From positions 62,001 through 126,000 of the forward strand of contig NZ_SWDE01000004.1 of the NCBI RefSeq assembly GCF_013337185.1: 64,000 nucleotides of DNA. Reading direction: 5' to 3'. The position numbers and the translations under genes were made by a program. Below are positions 17,793 to 26,691 of this stretch, piece by piece; the stretch's first letter is position 1; every line of letters begins with the position of its first letter. Source of the DNA: Serratia proteamaculans. Its GTDB lineage: Bacteria; Pseudomonadota; Gammaproteobacteria; Enterobacterales; Enterobacteriaceae. Below the pieces are notes generated by a model. It was not told where the DNA came from, ran no database searches, and worked only from the letters and a program-made list of their open reading frames with translations.

Positions 17793-18542
17793 TTAAGCCG
17801 AGAAGCCGCCGTCGATACTCAGGCTGGCACCGGTGATATAACCCGCCTCAGGGCCAACCAGATAGGCGACGAAGCTGGCGATCTCCTCATCCTTGCCGTA
17901 ACGACTGATCGCCATCATCCCTTTCAACTGTTCGGCGAAATCGCTGTCGGCCGGGTTCATATCGGTATCTACCGGGCCGGGCTGCACGTTGTTAACGGTA
18001 ATGCCGCGTGGGCCGAGATCGCGAGCCATACCTTTGGTCAGGCCGACCAGAGCAGATTTACTCATCGCATAGACTGCACCGCCGGCAAATGGCATACGTT
18101 CGGCGTTGGTGCTGCCAATATTGATGATGCGACCGCCGTCATTCATATGACGGGCGGCCTCCTGGCTGGCGACAAACACGCTGCGAACGTTCACCGCCAG
18201 CGTGCGGTCCAGGTCTTCCAGCGGCAGTTCTTCGGTGCTGCCCATCGCCAGCACGCCGGCGTTGTTCACCAAAATATCCAGATTGCCCAGGCTATTTACT
18301 GCCTGGCGCACCGCCTGCTGCAGAGCCGCAGCATCGGCACTGTCGGCCTTGATAGCCAGCGCCTTGCCGCCGGCAGCGGTGATTTCACCGACCAGTGCAT
18401 CGGCTTTACCGGCGGAAGAGACGTAAGTGAAAGCCACGGCGGCACCTTCGCGCGCCAGGCGTTTGGCGATGGCGGCACCGATGCCGCGTGAACCGCCCTG
18501 AATGAATGCGACTTTGCCTTGCAGAGAGAGAGTTGCGGACAT
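17793..18542 (-). CDS. Short-chain dehydrogenase/reductase
   Basis: 249-residue classical SDR, NAD(P)-dependent. The cofactor motif is GGSRGIGAAIAKRL, NNAG is at LVNNAGVLAMG, the catalytic Ser is in IINIGSTNAERM, and the YxxxK pair is YAMSK. The C-terminal end YITGASLSIDGGFSA is typical of 3-oxoacyl-reductase-like members. The substrate cannot be inferred. It is divergent from a LysR-type regulator across 130 bases, the usual layout in which the regulator controls the enzyme gene. Its stop lies only 22 bases from the operator array of fic, but the two genes are separate transcription units on the same strand. Confidence 0.9.
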   Translation of the reverse strand: MSATLSLQGKVAFIQGGSRGIGAAIAKRLAREGAAVAFTYVSSAGKADALVGEITAAGGKALAIKADSADAAALQQAVRQAVNSLGNLDILVNNAGVLAMGSTEELPLEDLDRTLAVNVRSVFVASQEAARHMNDGGRIINIGSTNAERMPFAGGAVYAMSKSALVGLTKGMARDLGPRGITVNNVQPGPVDTDMNPADSDFAEQLKGMMAISRYGKDEEIASFVAYLVGPEAGYITGASLSIDGGFSA

Positions 18543-18672
18543 GATGTTTCTCCAGAGTGGGATTAGGTTAATAAAGCTACCGGTTCAGTATCGGAGAAAC
18601 GCGGAACGGTAACTAGCCACAAAGAGCTATAATCAGCTTAAACCACTGGTTTGAAATCATCGGAGAAAAATC

Positions 18673-19590
18673 ATGCTCGGCCATCTGGAATGTTTTGTCA
18701 GCAGCGCAGAGAGCGGCAGTTTTTCCGCCGCCGGTCGCAAATTGGGGATCAGCTCTGCGGCGGTGGGAAAGAACGTCACCAAACTGGAGACGCTGGTGGG
18801 CGTACGGCTATTCCAGCGCAATACTCGCAAATTAACGCTGACCGAAGAGGGCGAACGTTTTTTACAGGAGGTCAGCGGCGGTTTGCTGTCGATCCAGTGC
18901 GCATTGAAAAGTTTGAGTAGCAGTGGTGGGGTTGCTGCGGGAACCTTAAAAGTCAGTATGGGTACCGCTTTTGGCCTGCATTTTGTCTTGCCGATGTTGC
19001 CGGACTTTCTGGCGCGTTATCCGGCGATTATTCCAGACTGGCATTTTGATAACCGTCAGGTAGATCTGATTGGTGAGCATTTTGATGCGGCAATGGGAGG
19101 CGGTATCGAGCTGGCGCAGGGGATGATCGCCCGCGAACTGGCACCGGCACACGGCGTGCTGGTGGCTTCGCCGCAGTATTTGCAACAGCACCCGTCGCTC
19201 CAGCAGCCGGAACAGTTGGTGAGTCATGCGGGCATTTTTATTCGCTCACCGCAAACCGGGCGAGTCCGCAACCTGCCGCTGCGCAATGCGGATAACGAGC
19301 AACGGGCGCCGAGCATGCAGATAAAAATGACGGTAAACGAGCCGGAAGCGGCGGCACGGGCAGCAGAAATGGGATTAGGCATTGCGCTGATCAGCATGCC
19401 GAACGCATTACCTTATCTGGAGAGCGGTCGTTTGGTACGGGTATTGCCAGGCTGGTATGTCGATCGCGGTAGCGTGCATCTCTATTTCCCTACCACCAAG
19501 TTCCTTCCCACCAAAACCCGGGTATTTGTCGATTTTATTACCGAACAATTCCGCCTGCAGAAGCTGGCTGCTCGCTTTGATGCACGCTAG
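18673..19590 (+). CDS. LysR-family transcriptional regulator
   Basis: 305 residues. The N-terminal winged helix-turn-helix (about 3-60: HLECFVSSAESGSFSAAGRKLGISSAAVGKNVTKLETLVGVRLFQRNTRKLTLTEEG) is followed by the substrate-binding domain, with RARELAP-like and GLGIALISMPN segments and a C-terminal DFITEQFR. It resembles the CrgA/DsdC-like branch that often regulates an adjacent oxidoreductase. The ATG has CGGAG seven bases upstream. Divergent transcription from the SDR gene implies a shared operator in 18543-18672 and control of that gene; the effector is unknown. Confidence 0.9.
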   Translation: MLGHLECFVSSAESGSFSAAGRKLGISSAAVGKNVTKLETLVGVRLFQRNTRKLTLTEEGERFLQEVSGGLLSIQCALKSLSSSGGVAAGTLKVSMGTAFGLHFVLPMLPDFLARYPAIIPDWHFDNRQVDLIGEHFDAAMGGGIELAQGMIARELAPAHGVLVASPQYLQQHPSLQQPEQLVSHAGIFIRSPQTGRVRNLPLRNADNEQRAPSMQIKMTVNEPEAAARAAEMGLGIALISMPNALPYLESGRLVRVLPGWYVDRGSVHLYFPTTKFLPTKTRVFVDFITEQFRLQKLAARFDAR

Positions 19591-19591
19591 A

Positions 19592-19617
19592 AACAAGAAA
19601 AGCCCCTTGCGGGGCTT
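19592..19617. terminator. Bidirectional terminator between lysR and the DUF1471 gene
   Basis: AAGCCCC / GGGGCTT, seven perfect pairs with a TTGC loop. On the minus strand it is followed by TTCTTGTTT, on the plus strand by CATTTCTT. Confidence 0.82.
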
Positions 19618-19646
19618 CATTTCTTCCGTCAGTGACTGTCTGACGA

Positions 19647-19907
19647 TCAGTTGAAGATTTCTGCGGTGCCGTACAGTTTGTTCTGGCCACCGGCGGAGAT
19701 GATACGGTAAGAGCTGGCGCCTGATGCTGCGGCTTTGTTGGCCAGTTCAGTTTCCAGTGCACTCAGGTTAGAGGCGCCGCTAACGGACACCACACCGATT
19801 TTCTGCGCGTCGGCAGCAGGTTGGCTGGTTGGCTGGTCGGCAGCAACGCTGGCGAAAGAGGCGGTAGTCAGCAGCAGTGCAGTAGCAAAAATTTTGATGT
19901 TTTTCAT
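19647..19907 (-). CDS. DUF1471 (YhcN/BhsA-type) periplasmic stress peptide
   Basis: 86-residue exported protein. A 23-residue signal peptide (MKNIKIFATALLLTTASFASVAA) is followed by a single YhcN-like domain: QKIGVVSVSGASNLSALETELANKAAASGASSYRIISAGGQNKLYGTAEIF. That is the full domain with the conserved ending G(T/S)AEI(F/Y). Enterobacteria carry many paralogues of this family, linked to biofilm, acid, copper and peroxide stress, so the particular role cannot be told. The ribosome site is GAGGATT before the ATG. Single gene with a shared terminator. Confidence 0.92.
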   Translation of the reverse strand: MKNIKIFATALLLTTASFASVAADQPTSQPAADAQKIGVVSVSGASNLSALETELANKAAASGASSYRIISAGGQNKLYGTAEIFN

Positions 19908-20118
19908 GATTCAATCCTCAGGGTATTTTTTAGGTGAGAGGTTGTTGCCTCTCGATGTGGTAGATAATAGGCTGACGCGACTGAATAGAAAATCGGAGAG
20001 TTTTGATAATCTCTATCAAATAAACTGACTTATTTTTGAACCCTACGGTTGACGCTGGCGTGCTGGAAAAATCGCCACTACCCTTTGAGTACGCAGCAAC
20101 CTTAGAGGAGTAAATGGC

Positions 20119-20562
20119 ATGTCAGTCAACGCGTTTATAGGTAGCTGGTCATTGGTGTCTTCTGTCTTCAAAGGGGAAGACGGCAAGGTCAATCACCCGC
20201 TGGGCGAGCAGGTGCTGGGTCGCATTAACTACGAACCCAATGGCACCATGGCGGCGCAGCTCTACAGCGCCACCCGGCCACGCTTTGCCGCCGACGATCT
20301 GGCGCAGGGCACCGGCCAGGAAACCCACGCCGCCTTTATCAATATGATTTGTTATTTTGGTCGCTATCAGGTGGATGAAAGCGACCAGCGGATAGTGCAT
20401 CAGGTTGAAGGCAGCTCGTTCCCCAATTGGATCGGTAGCCGGCAGGTGCGCTTTTATCATTTCACCGGCGATCGTCTCCAGCTTCGTACGGTACCGCTGC
20501 AGCTAGGCAACGGCGTGCAGGTCGGTGAACTGGTGTGGCAACGGATAGGAGCGCCCTCATGA
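20119..20562 (+). CDS. Lipocalin-like domain protein
   Basis: 147-residue cytosolic protein with no signal peptide. The opening FIGSWSLVSSVFKGEDGKVNHPLGEQVLGRINYEPNGTMAAQL, and the later YFGRYQVDESDQRIVHQVEGSSFPNWIG with RFYHFTGDRLQLRT, are typical of the lipocalin-like (Lipocalin_5) beta-barrel family of unknown function. The ATG is preceded by GAGGAG. Its stop overlaps the start of the next gene (glutathione S-transferase) in an ATGA, so the two are translationally coupled and probably act in a common detoxification task. The bound ligand is unknown. Confidence 0.85.
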   Translation: MSVNAFIGSWSLVSSVFKGEDGKVNHPLGEQVLGRINYEPNGTMAAQLYSATRPRFAADDLAQGTGQETHAAFINMICYFGRYQVDESDQRIVHQVEGSSFPNWIGSRQVRFYHFTGDRLQLRTVPLQLGNGVQVGELVWQRIGAPS

Positions 20563-21227
20563 TCATTGTTCACCATCTGAATAACTCGCGTTCGCAGCGC
20601 ATTCTGTGGTTTTTGGAAGAGTTGGATGTGCCCTATCAGGTGCAGCGCTATCAGCGCGATCCGCAAACCATGCTGGCGCCGCCGGAGTTAAAGAAAATCC
20701 ATCCGCTGGGCAAGTCGCCGGTGATTGTCGACGGCGATCTGACGCTGGCGGAGTCTGGCGCCATTATTGAATACCTGCAGGAAGCCTACGACGCGCAGGG
20801 GCAGTTTATGCCCACCGACTACCACGCCCGTCAGCAGTTCCGATATTGGCTGCATTATGCTGAAGGTTCGCTAATGCCGCTGTTGGTGATGAAGCTGGTA
20901 TTTAGCCGGTTGGGACAACCGCCGATCCCCTGGTTGTTGCGGCCGGTGGCGGGGGCAATTGGCAAAGGCGTGCAGCGTGAATATCTGGACAAACAGATCG
21001 CGCCGCACTGTGATTATCTGGAACAGCACCTGAGCAAAAGTACCTGGTTTGTCGGTAATGAATTCAGCGCGGCGGATATCCAGATGAGCTTCCCGCTGGA
21101 GGCGATGGCGGCACGTGGCGCACTGGACGGTTGCCCCAAGCTGCGCGGTTATCTGCAGCGCATTCATACGCGTCCGGCCTACCAGCGGGCGCTGGAGCAG
21201 GGCGGGCCATATGACCTGCTGAGCTGA
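20559..21227 (+). CDS. Glutathione S-transferase family protein
   Basis: 222 residues. The N-terminal thioredoxin-like domain shows HHLNNSRSQRILWFLEELDVPYQVQRY, with a Ser as the likely activating residue, then HPLGKSPVI and ESGAIIEYL for glutathione binding. The C-terminal helical domain includes NEFSAADIQMSFPLEA. The overall type is closest to the yeast Gtt1/bacterial Gtt1-like branch. The ATG overlaps the stop of the lipocalin-like gene by four bases. A VOC-family gene follows 47 bases later on the same strand, so a three-gene detoxification operon is plausible. Substrate unknown. Confidence 0.9.
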   Translation: MIIVHHLNNSRSQRILWFLEELDVPYQVQRYQRDPQTMLAPPELKKIHPLGKSPVIVDGDLTLAESGAIIEYLQEAYDAQGQFMPTDYHARQQFRYWLHYAEGSLMPLLVMKLVFSRLGQPPIPWLLRPVAGAIGKGVQREYLDKQIAPHCDYLEQHLSKSTWFVGNEFSAADIQMSFPLEAMAARGALDGCPKLRGYLQRIHTRPAYQRALEQGGPYDLLS

Positions 21228-21274
21228 GGCGATGGGCTATACTCGATGAGGTCACCCTTCATCGGAGGTAGCCC

Positions 21275-21682
21275 ATGGCTACGCAAATCTTTGTTAACCT
21301 GCCGGTGGGCAATCTGCCCGCCTCCATGACATTTTTCACCGAACTGGGGTTCAGCTTTAATCCCCGGTTTACCGACGATACCGCCGCCTGCATGGTGGTT
21401 AGCGACAGTATTTATGTGATGTTGCTGACCCACGACAAATTCAAAATGTTCACCCCGAATCCGATTGTCGACGCCAAAAAATCGACCGAGGTTTTGCTGT
21501 GTCTGTCGCAGCCCGACCGGGCGGCGGTGGATGCGCTGGTCCGCAAGGCGATCGCTGCCGGTGGCAATACCTATAATCAGCCGCAGGATTACGGCTTTAT
21601 GTACGGTCACGGCTTCCAGGATTTGGACGGCCATATCTGGGAACTGATGTACATGGACGAAAAGGCCGCACAGCCCCAGTGA
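21275..21682 (+). CDS. VOC (glyoxalase/extradiol dioxygenase-fold) family protein
   Basis: 135-residue protein with the vicinal oxygen chelate fold: a first beta-alpha-beta module (FVNLPVGNLPASMTFFTELGFSFNPRF) and a second ending GFMYGHGFQDLDGHIWELMYMDE. The YGHGFQDLDGHIWE pattern is shared by many uncharacterised lactoylglutathione-lyase-like proteins; a histidine and the final glutamate could bind metal. The ribosome site is CGGAGG seven bases before the ATG. It lies downstream of a glutathione S-transferase gene, which is consistent with a thiol-related role. No exact activity can be assigned. A weak hairpin follows (21691-21708). Confidence 0.88.
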   Translation: MATQIFVNLPVGNLPASMTFFTELGFSFNPRFTDDTAACMVVSDSIYVMLLTHDKFKMFTPNPIVDAKKSTEVLLCLSQPDRAAVDALVRKAIAAGGNTYNQPQDYGFMYGHGFQDLDGHIWELMYMDEKAAQPQ

Positions 21683-22018
21683 CCCTGTTTGCCCTCCGAA
21701 CGGGGGGCTTTCCCATCAGATTTCCCTATGTGACAAATTTCATATTTTCGATAATGATGGGCCCCAATACTTTTCTGCATAAATTGCCGCGATCTTTGGT
21801 TGATCAGAGGGCACAGAAGGCTGGATAATCGTTTGCCTTGAATAAACCACCATAAATCACCCGCCTCATGCCTTGAGAGTTAATCGTTTGCCTTAATAAG
21901 CGCCGCCAATGGGCGACGTGAGTGAAAGACCGAAAAGCAAACGATACCCTAGCAAACAGGTGTGGGCGGAATAACAAGCCTTGCAACGGGCTGGCAATGA
22001 AACACAGGGGACAGCAAG
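21683..22018. other. Upstream region of ghxP
   Basis: 336 bases with no supported gene. A weak G/C hairpin after the VOC gene is at 21691-21708. From 21826 to 21957 there are three copies of a GCAAACGAT core and one GCAAAC fragment (separate entry). The AGGGGA ribosome region lies immediately before the ghxP ATG. Confidence 0.6.
21826..21957 (+). repeat. Repeated GCAAACGAT elements before ghxP
   Basis: TAATCGTTTGCCTT occurs identically at 21826-21839 and 21881-21894 (55 bases apart). The same core inverted, GCAAACGAT, is at 21937-21945, and GCAAAC occurs again at 21952-21957. Each core matches one half of the PurR operator (GCAAACG-TTTGC). E. coli ghxP has been reported as PurR controlled, so these are candidate purine-responsive operator halves. 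Confidence 0.55.
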
Positions 22019-23380
22019 ATGTCGAATTCTCAAGCGAACAACGCCGTTAAACCAAAAGGCGGGCTTGATGGTTATTTTAATATTTCTGCGCGTGGCAGCA
22101 GCGTGCGGCAGGAAGTGGTGGCGGGGTTAACTACCTTCCTGGCGATGGTTTACTCGGTGATTGTGGTGCCGAGCATGCTGGGCAAGGCGGGTTTCCCGCC
22201 AACGGCGGTGTTTGTCGCCACCTGTCTGGTTGCCGGTCTGGGCTCGTTGCTGATGGGGCTGTGGGCTAATTTGCCTATGGCTATCGGCTGTGCGATCTCA
22301 CTGACCGCTTTTACCGCCTTCAGCCTGGTGCTGGGTCAGCACATCAGTATTCCGGTGGCGCTGGGTGCGGTATTCCTGATGGGCGTGCTGTTTACCATTA
22401 TCTCGGTCACCGGTATCCGCGCCTGGATCCTGCGCAATCTGCCGATGGGCGTGGCGCACGGCACCGGTATCGGCATTGGCCTGTTCCTGTTGCTGATCGC
22501 CGCTAACGGTGTGGGCCTGGTAGTGAAGAACCCGCTGGACGGCTTGCCGGTAGCATTGGGCGCCTTCACCTCATTCCCGGTGGTGATGACACTGCTTGGG
22601 CTGGCGGTGATTTTCGGTTTGGAAAAGCTGCGCGTACCTGGCGGTATCCTGCTGGTTATTATTGCTATTTCGGTGATTGGGCTGGTGTTTGACCCGGCGG
22701 TGAAGTATCAGGGGCTGTTCGCCATGCCAAGCCTGGCGGACGCCAACGGCCATTCGCTGATTTTCAGTCTGGATATCATGGGCGCCTTGCAGCCGGTCGT
22801 ATTGCCGAGCGTATTGGCGTTGGTGATGACGGCGGTGTTTGACGCCACCGGCACCATTCGTGCGGTAGCCGGCCAGGCTAACCTGTTGGATAAAGACGGG
22901 CAGATCATCAACGGTGGCAAAGCGCTGACCTCGGACTCCCTGAGCAGCATTTTCTCCGGCCTGGTGGGCGCGGCTCCGGCAGCGGTGTATATCGAGTCGG
23001 CTGCGGGTACTGCGGCGGGCGGTAAAACCGGCCTGACCGCGACCGTGGTCGGTCTGTTGTTCCTGATGATCCTGTTCCTGTCGCCGTTATCTTATCTGGT
23101 ACCGATTTACGCCACCGCACCGGCGCTGATGTACGTCGGCCTGCTGATGCTGAGCAATGTCACCAAGCTGGACTTCGACGACTTTGTTGATGCCATGTCC
23201 GGCCTGCTGTGTGCGGTATTTATCGTGCTGACCTGTAACATCGTTACCGGCATTATGCTGGGCTTTAGCGCACTGGTGATTGGTCGTATCTTCTCCGGTG
23301 AATGGCGCCGGTTGAATATCGGTACCGTGCTGATTGCCGTGGCGCTGGTGGCATTCTATGCCGGCGGTTGGGCAATCTAA
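22019..23380 (+). CDS. ghxP: Guanine/hypoxanthine permease (NCS2 family, AzgA-like)
   Basis: Inner-membrane proton symporter for guanine and hypoxanthine, 453 residues with about 12-14 membrane segments. Marks of the AzgA-like branch are [32 protein letters not shown] at the N-terminus, [53 protein letters not shown], and [29 protein letters not shown]. It is close throughout to E. coli GhxP (YjcD). The ATG is placed by the family N-terminus. As in E. coli it is followed by yjcE; the soxRS genes usually nearby in E. coli are absent here. Confidence 0.94.
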   Translation: MSNSQANNAVKPKGGLDGYFNISARGSSVRQEVVAGLTTFLAMVYSVIVVPSMLGKAGFPPTAVFVATCLVAGLGSLLMGLWANLPMAIGCAISLTAFTAFSLVLGQHISIPVALGAVFLMGVLFTIISVTGIRAWILRNLPMGVAHGTGIGIGLFLLLIAANGVGLVVKNPLDGLPVALGAFTSFPVVMTLLGLAVIFGLEKLRVPGGILLVIIAISVIGLVFDPAVKYQGLFAMPSLADANGHSLIFSLDIMGALQPVVLPSVLALVMTAVFDATGTIRAVAGQANLLDKDGQIINGGKALTSDSLSSIFSGLVGAAPAAVYIESAAGTAAGGKTGLTATVVGLLFLMILFLSPLSYLVPIYATAPALMYVGLLMLSNVTKLDFDDFVDAMSGLLCAVFIVLTCNIVTGIMLGFSALVIGRIFSGEWRRLNIGTVLIAVALVAFYAGGWAI

Positions 23381-23393
23381 TCATGTTGATGTT

Positions 23394-23423
23394 TCCCCCG
23401 TCGCTTTGGCGGGGGATGTTTTA
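23394..23423 (+). terminator. Terminator after ghxP
   Basis: CCCCCG (23395-23400) pairs with CGGGGG (23410-23415) around a nine-base loop, followed by ATGTTTTAT. The T-run is interrupted but the position, 14 bases after the stop, is right. Confidence 0.75.
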
Positions 23424-23564
23424 TCCCCATTTCTGCTTCAGATAAGTCTCCTTCTGCCGATACTGCATTTTGAATGGCACAACAAGCTTTAACCGCTGTA
23501 AAAAAAGTGATCTACTATCGGGCATATTCAGAGATATTTCTGAACCCTGGAGTCTAAGGAAAGC

Positions 23565-25214
23565 ATGGAAATCTTTTTTACAATCCTCATTTTAATTTTG
23601 GTGGTCTCCCTGTCCGGGGTGGTGACGCGCATGTTGCCGTTCCAGGTGCCATTGCCGTTAATGCAAATCGCTATCGGGGCCTTGTTGGCCTGGCCGCATT
23701 TTGGGCTGCACGTCGACTTTGACCCTGAATTGTTCCTGGTCCTGTTTATTCCGCCATTGCTGTTTGCCGATGGCTGGAAAACCCCGACGCGTGAGTTTTT
23801 GCATCACGGCCGTGAAATCCTTGGCCTGGCATTGGTGCTGGTGCTGATTACCGTTGTCGGTGTTGGCTACCTGATTTACGCCATGGTGCCAGGGATCCCG
23901 CTGGTGGCGGCGTTTGCCCTGGCGGCGGTACTGTCGCCAACCGATGCCGTGGCGCTGTCCGGCATCGTGGGTAAAGGGCGTATTCCCAAGTCGATCATGG
24001 GGGTGCTGGAGGGCGAGGCGCTGATGAACGACGCGTCCGGTCTGGTCTCACTCAAATTCGCCATCGCAGTGGCAATGGGCACCATGGTGTTTACCGTGGG
24101 CGGGGCGACGCTGGAGTTCCTCAAGGTGGCGATCGGCGGCCTGCTGGCCGGTGTGGCGATCACCTGGCTTTACAGTAAATCGTTGCGCGTAATGAGCCGC
24201 TGGAGCGGCGACGACCCGGCGACGCAAATTGTATTCCTGCTGCTGTTGCCGTTTGCCTCTTATCTGATTGCCGAACATATTGGCGTCTCAGGCATCCTGG
24301 CCGCGGTGGCTGCGGGGATGACCATCAGCCAGTCCGGCGTGATCCGCAATGCCCCGCTGGCGATGCGTCTGCGTGCCAACAGCGTCTGGGCGATGCTGGA
24401 GTTTGTGTTCAATGGCATGGTGTTCATCATGTTGGGGCTGCAGCTGCCGGGCATCCTGGAAACCTCCATTTTGCAGGCAGAGCTGGATCCGACCATTCAG
24501 ACCTGGTACCTGTTTGCCGATGTTGCCATTATCTACGCCGCGTTGCTGGTGCTGCGCTTCACCTGGCTGTGGCTGATGAAAAACGCCAGCCGTCGCTTTA
24601 TGAAAAAACGGCCATTGCAGTTTGGCGATTTCACCACGCGTGAACTGTGGGTGGCGTCGTTCGCCGGGGTGCGTGGGGCGATTACGCTGGCGGGTGTGCT
24701 GTCTATCCCGCTGTTGCTCAGTGACGGTTCCGCCTTCCCGGCGCGCTATCAACTGGTGTTTATCGCCGCCGGGGTGATCCTGCTTTCGTTGCTTGTCGGT
24801 GTCATGGCGTTGCCGCTGTTGCTGCGCGGCGTACAGGTGGCAGACAAGAGCGTCAGCAAGAGCGAGGAACGGATGGCGATTGCCATGGCTGCCGAGGTGG
24901 CGATCGAAAGCATCAACAAAATGGAAGAACGCCTGGCGGTGGATACCGAGGAAAATATCGATCCGCAGGTGTTGAAAGAGATCAGTTCGCGGGTGGTCGG
25001 CACGCTGCGGCGGCGCATCACCACCAAAGACGATATCGAAAATGCGCTGATGCTGGAAAACCTCGAGCGGCGTTTTCGCCTGACGGCGCTGCGTGCCGAG
25101 CGCGGTGAGTTATATCATCTGCGCGCCACGCAGAAAATCAGCAACGAGACGCTGCAAAAACTGTTGCACGATCTCGACCTGCTGGAAGCGCTGTTGATTG
25201 AGCGCGAGGGGTAA
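23565..25214 (+). CDS. yjcE: Na+/H+ antiporter YjcE (CPA1/NhaP type)
   Basis: 549-residue inner-membrane cation/proton antiporter. About 12 membrane segments occupy residues 1-420, with FDPELFLVLFIPPLLFADGWKTPTREF, the ion-binding-type stretch ALAAVLSPTDAVALSGIVGKGRIP, EGEALMNDASGLVSLKFA and FAGVRGAITLAGVLSIPLLL, all diagnostic of the CPA1 family. A cytoplasmic C-terminal tail of about 130 residues (ISSRVVGTLRRRITTKDDI, LYHLRATQKISNETLQKLLHDLDLLEALL) follows. Very similar to E. coli YjcE along the whole length. The ion preference and regulation are not known. It is convergent with a LysR gene. Confidence 0.93.
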   Translation: MEIFFTILILILVVSLSGVVTRMLPFQVPLPLMQIAIGALLAWPHFGLHVDFDPELFLVLFIPPLLFADGWKTPTREFLHHGREILGLALVLVLITVVGVGYLIYAMVPGIPLVAAFALAAVLSPTDAVALSGIVGKGRIPKSIMGVLEGEALMNDASGLVSLKFAIAVAMGTMVFTVGGATLEFLKVAIGGLLAGVAITWLYSKSLRVMSRWSGDDPATQIVFLLLLPFASYLIAEHIGVSGILAAVAAGMTISQSGVIRNAPLAMRLRANSVWAMLEFVFNGMVFIMLGLQLPGILETSILQAELDPTIQTWYLFADVAIIYAALLVLRFTWLWLMKNASRRFMKKRPLQFGDFTTRELWVASFAGVRGAITLAGVLSIPLLLSDGSAFPARYQLVFIAAGVILLSLLVGVMALPLLLRGVQVADKSVSKSEERMAIAMAAEVAIESINKMEERLAVDTEENIDPQVLKEISSRVVGTLRRRITTKDDIENALMLENLERRFRLTALRAERGELYHLRATQKISNETLQKLLHDLDLLEALLIEREG

Positions 25215-25222
25215 TGCCAACG

Positions 25223-25240
25223 GGGCCGCAGACGCGGCCC
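25223..25240. terminator. Hairpin between yjcE and the lysR gene
   Basis: GGGCCGC / GCGGCCC, seven perfect pairs with an AGAC loop, nine bases after the yjcE stop and just beyond the lysR stop. It probably serves both convergent genes although T-runs are weak. Confidence 0.7.
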
Positions 25241-25243
25241 TGA

Positions 25244-26131
25244 TTATTTGACGGGTGGCCAGAAGTCACGACAGCAGGCGATCCAGGCCTGGGCGCTGTG
25301 CGACAGATAACTGCCCTGACGCCAAATTAACCCCACCTTCCATTCCATGCGTGGCTCCAGCGGCAGCCAAATCAGGTTTTCCTTATCCAGCCATTGGCAA
25401 ACCGGCTCCGGCAGGGTGGCGATGCCAACCCCGGCCTGCACCATCGACGCCAGAAAATCCCACTGCCCGCTGCGAACCGCAATCTGGGGTTCAAAACCGG
25501 CCTGGCGGAATGCCGTCATCAGCATCTTGTAGAGCGCGAAGTCCTCGTTATAAAGCAGGATCGGCCAATTGGCCAACTCGGAGATATGGATACTGGTGCG
25601 GTTCAGCCAGTGCGGCGTTCGTGGTGCGACCACGCACATGGGGTGGCCGAGCAAGGGCAGAAAGGTCAGTGGCTGAGCGGAGTCGACCGGCAGAATGGTC
25701 ATCGCCAGATCCAATTCACCGGACATCACCGCCTGTTCGACCGATAACCCGCCCAACTCTGAGATTTTCAGTTCGATACCAGGGTAGGTGTGGCGAAACT
25801 GTCGGATCAAATCGGCAATCTGCCGGCCGACCATCGGCGGGATACCGAGCCGCAGCACGCCTTTTTTTACCGAACTGATGTCTTCCAGCTCGGCCTCCAA
25901 CTGGCGGAATTCATCGATGATGGCCAGACCGCGCTGATACACCGCCTGACCGCTGTCGGTCAGGTGCAGCCTGCGGCCTTCGCGGATCAGCAAGGTGCAT
26001 TCAAGCTCCTCTTCCAAATGGCGCAGCATTTTGCTGATGGTTGGCTGGGTGACGAACAATTTTTCCGCCGCGCGGGTAAAGCTTTGCTGACGTACCACTT
26101 CCACAAAATAGCGTAGGGTGCGGACATCCAC
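25244..26131 (-). CDS. LysR-family regulator, CidR-like by position
   Basis: 295 residues. DNA-binding domain 1-60 (VDVRTLRYFVEVVRQQSFTRAAEKLFVTQPTISKMLRHLEEELECTLLIREGRRLHLT), then the effector domain (GVLRLGIPPMVG, ISELGGLSVEQAVMSGELDLAMTILP, GVGIATLPEPVCQWL). The start is GTG at 26131: AGGAG lies eight bases upstream and the family N-terminus begins at this codon. An in-frame ATG 17 codons upstream has no such support. It is divergent from the cidA-lrgB pair across 137 bases. In Gram-positives a LysR protein, CidR, activates cidABC, so the same role is proposed by analogy. Confidence 0.9.
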   Translation of the reverse strand: MDVRTLRYFVEVVRQQSFTRAAEKLFVTQPTISKMLRHLEEELECTLLIREGRRLHLTDSGQAVYQRGLAIIDEFRQLEAELEDISSVKKGVLRLGIPPMVGRQIADLIRQFRHTYPGIELKISELGGLSVEQAVMSGELDLAMTILPVDSAQPLTFLPLLGHPMCVVAPRTPHWLNRTSIHISELANWPILLYNEDFALYKMLMTAFRQAGFEPQIAVRSGQWDFLASMVQAGVGIATLPEPVCQWLDKENLIWLPLEPRMEWKVGLIWRQGSYLSHSAQAWIACCRDFWPPVK

Positions 26132-26268
26132 GTTGGGTTCTCCTGAGGACATTACCGGCAGGAAATTATTCCCTGATGGCATGATATGGATGATTTTAAT
26201 TCATTTCATGGGAGGTTTCCTGGCTGCGTATACTGTAAAACGCGAATTTTTGTTTAAGGTCATTTTCC

Positions 26269-26691
26269 ATGTTACTGGCGTTACGCCACGCTGCTCCCAG
26301 TTTGCTGGCTCGCTTGCAGGTGCCGATTCAGGTTGTGTTGTACGCGGTGTTGTTTTTGATTGCCGACCGGTTGGTGCAACAGTTCCATTTGCCGCTGCCC
26401 GCCAATATTATCGGCATGTTGATGCTGCTGGCGCTGATCTTGCTGCGCATTCTGCCGTTGAGCTGGGTCCGGGCCGGTTCACGCTGGCTGCTGGCCGAGA
26501 TGCTGCTGTTCTTCGTTCCGGCGGTAGTGGCGGTGGTTAACTATGCCCAGTTGCTGATGGTGGAAGGCTGGAAGATTTTCCTGGTGATTGCGATTAGCAC
26601 CACGCTGACGCTGGGCGCGACGGGCCTGGTGGTCGATCGGGTCTATCGACTGGAAGTCTGGTTACAACGGCGAAAACAGCGCGATGAATGA
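26269..26691 (+). CDS. CidA/LrgA holin-like membrane protein
   Basis: 140 residues with four predicted membrane segments (about 18-36, 43-62, 72-92, 100-122) and a basic C-terminus (VWLQRRKQRDE). It carries the CidA/LrgA signature: LPLPANIIGMLMLLALI and LAEMLLFFVPAVVAVVNY. Members are holin-like proteins tied to murein hydrolase export, programmed lysis in staphylococci, and in other bacteria to export of pyruvate or other overflow metabolites. The next gene, lrgB-type, overlaps its end by eight bases, so the pair is translationally coupled. The upstream divergent LysR gene points to inducible expression. Confidence 0.92.
   Translation: MLLALRHAAPSLLARLQVPIQVVLYAVLFLIADRLVQQFHLPLPANIIGMLMLLALILLRILPLSWVRAGSRWLLAEMLLFFVPAVVAVVNYAQLLMVEGWKIFLVIAISTTLTLGATGLVVDRVYRLEVWLQRRKQRDE

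Noticed and set aside
21804-21986. A 60-codon minus-strand frame upstream of ghxP
   Set aside because: No family similarity, no ribosome site, and it overlaps the repeated operator-like elements.
26118-26540. A plus-strand frame overlapping the cidA-like gene in another frame
   Set aside because: It starts in the lysR-cidA intergenic region, has no family similarity, and conflicts with the clear membrane protein read in the neighbouring frame.
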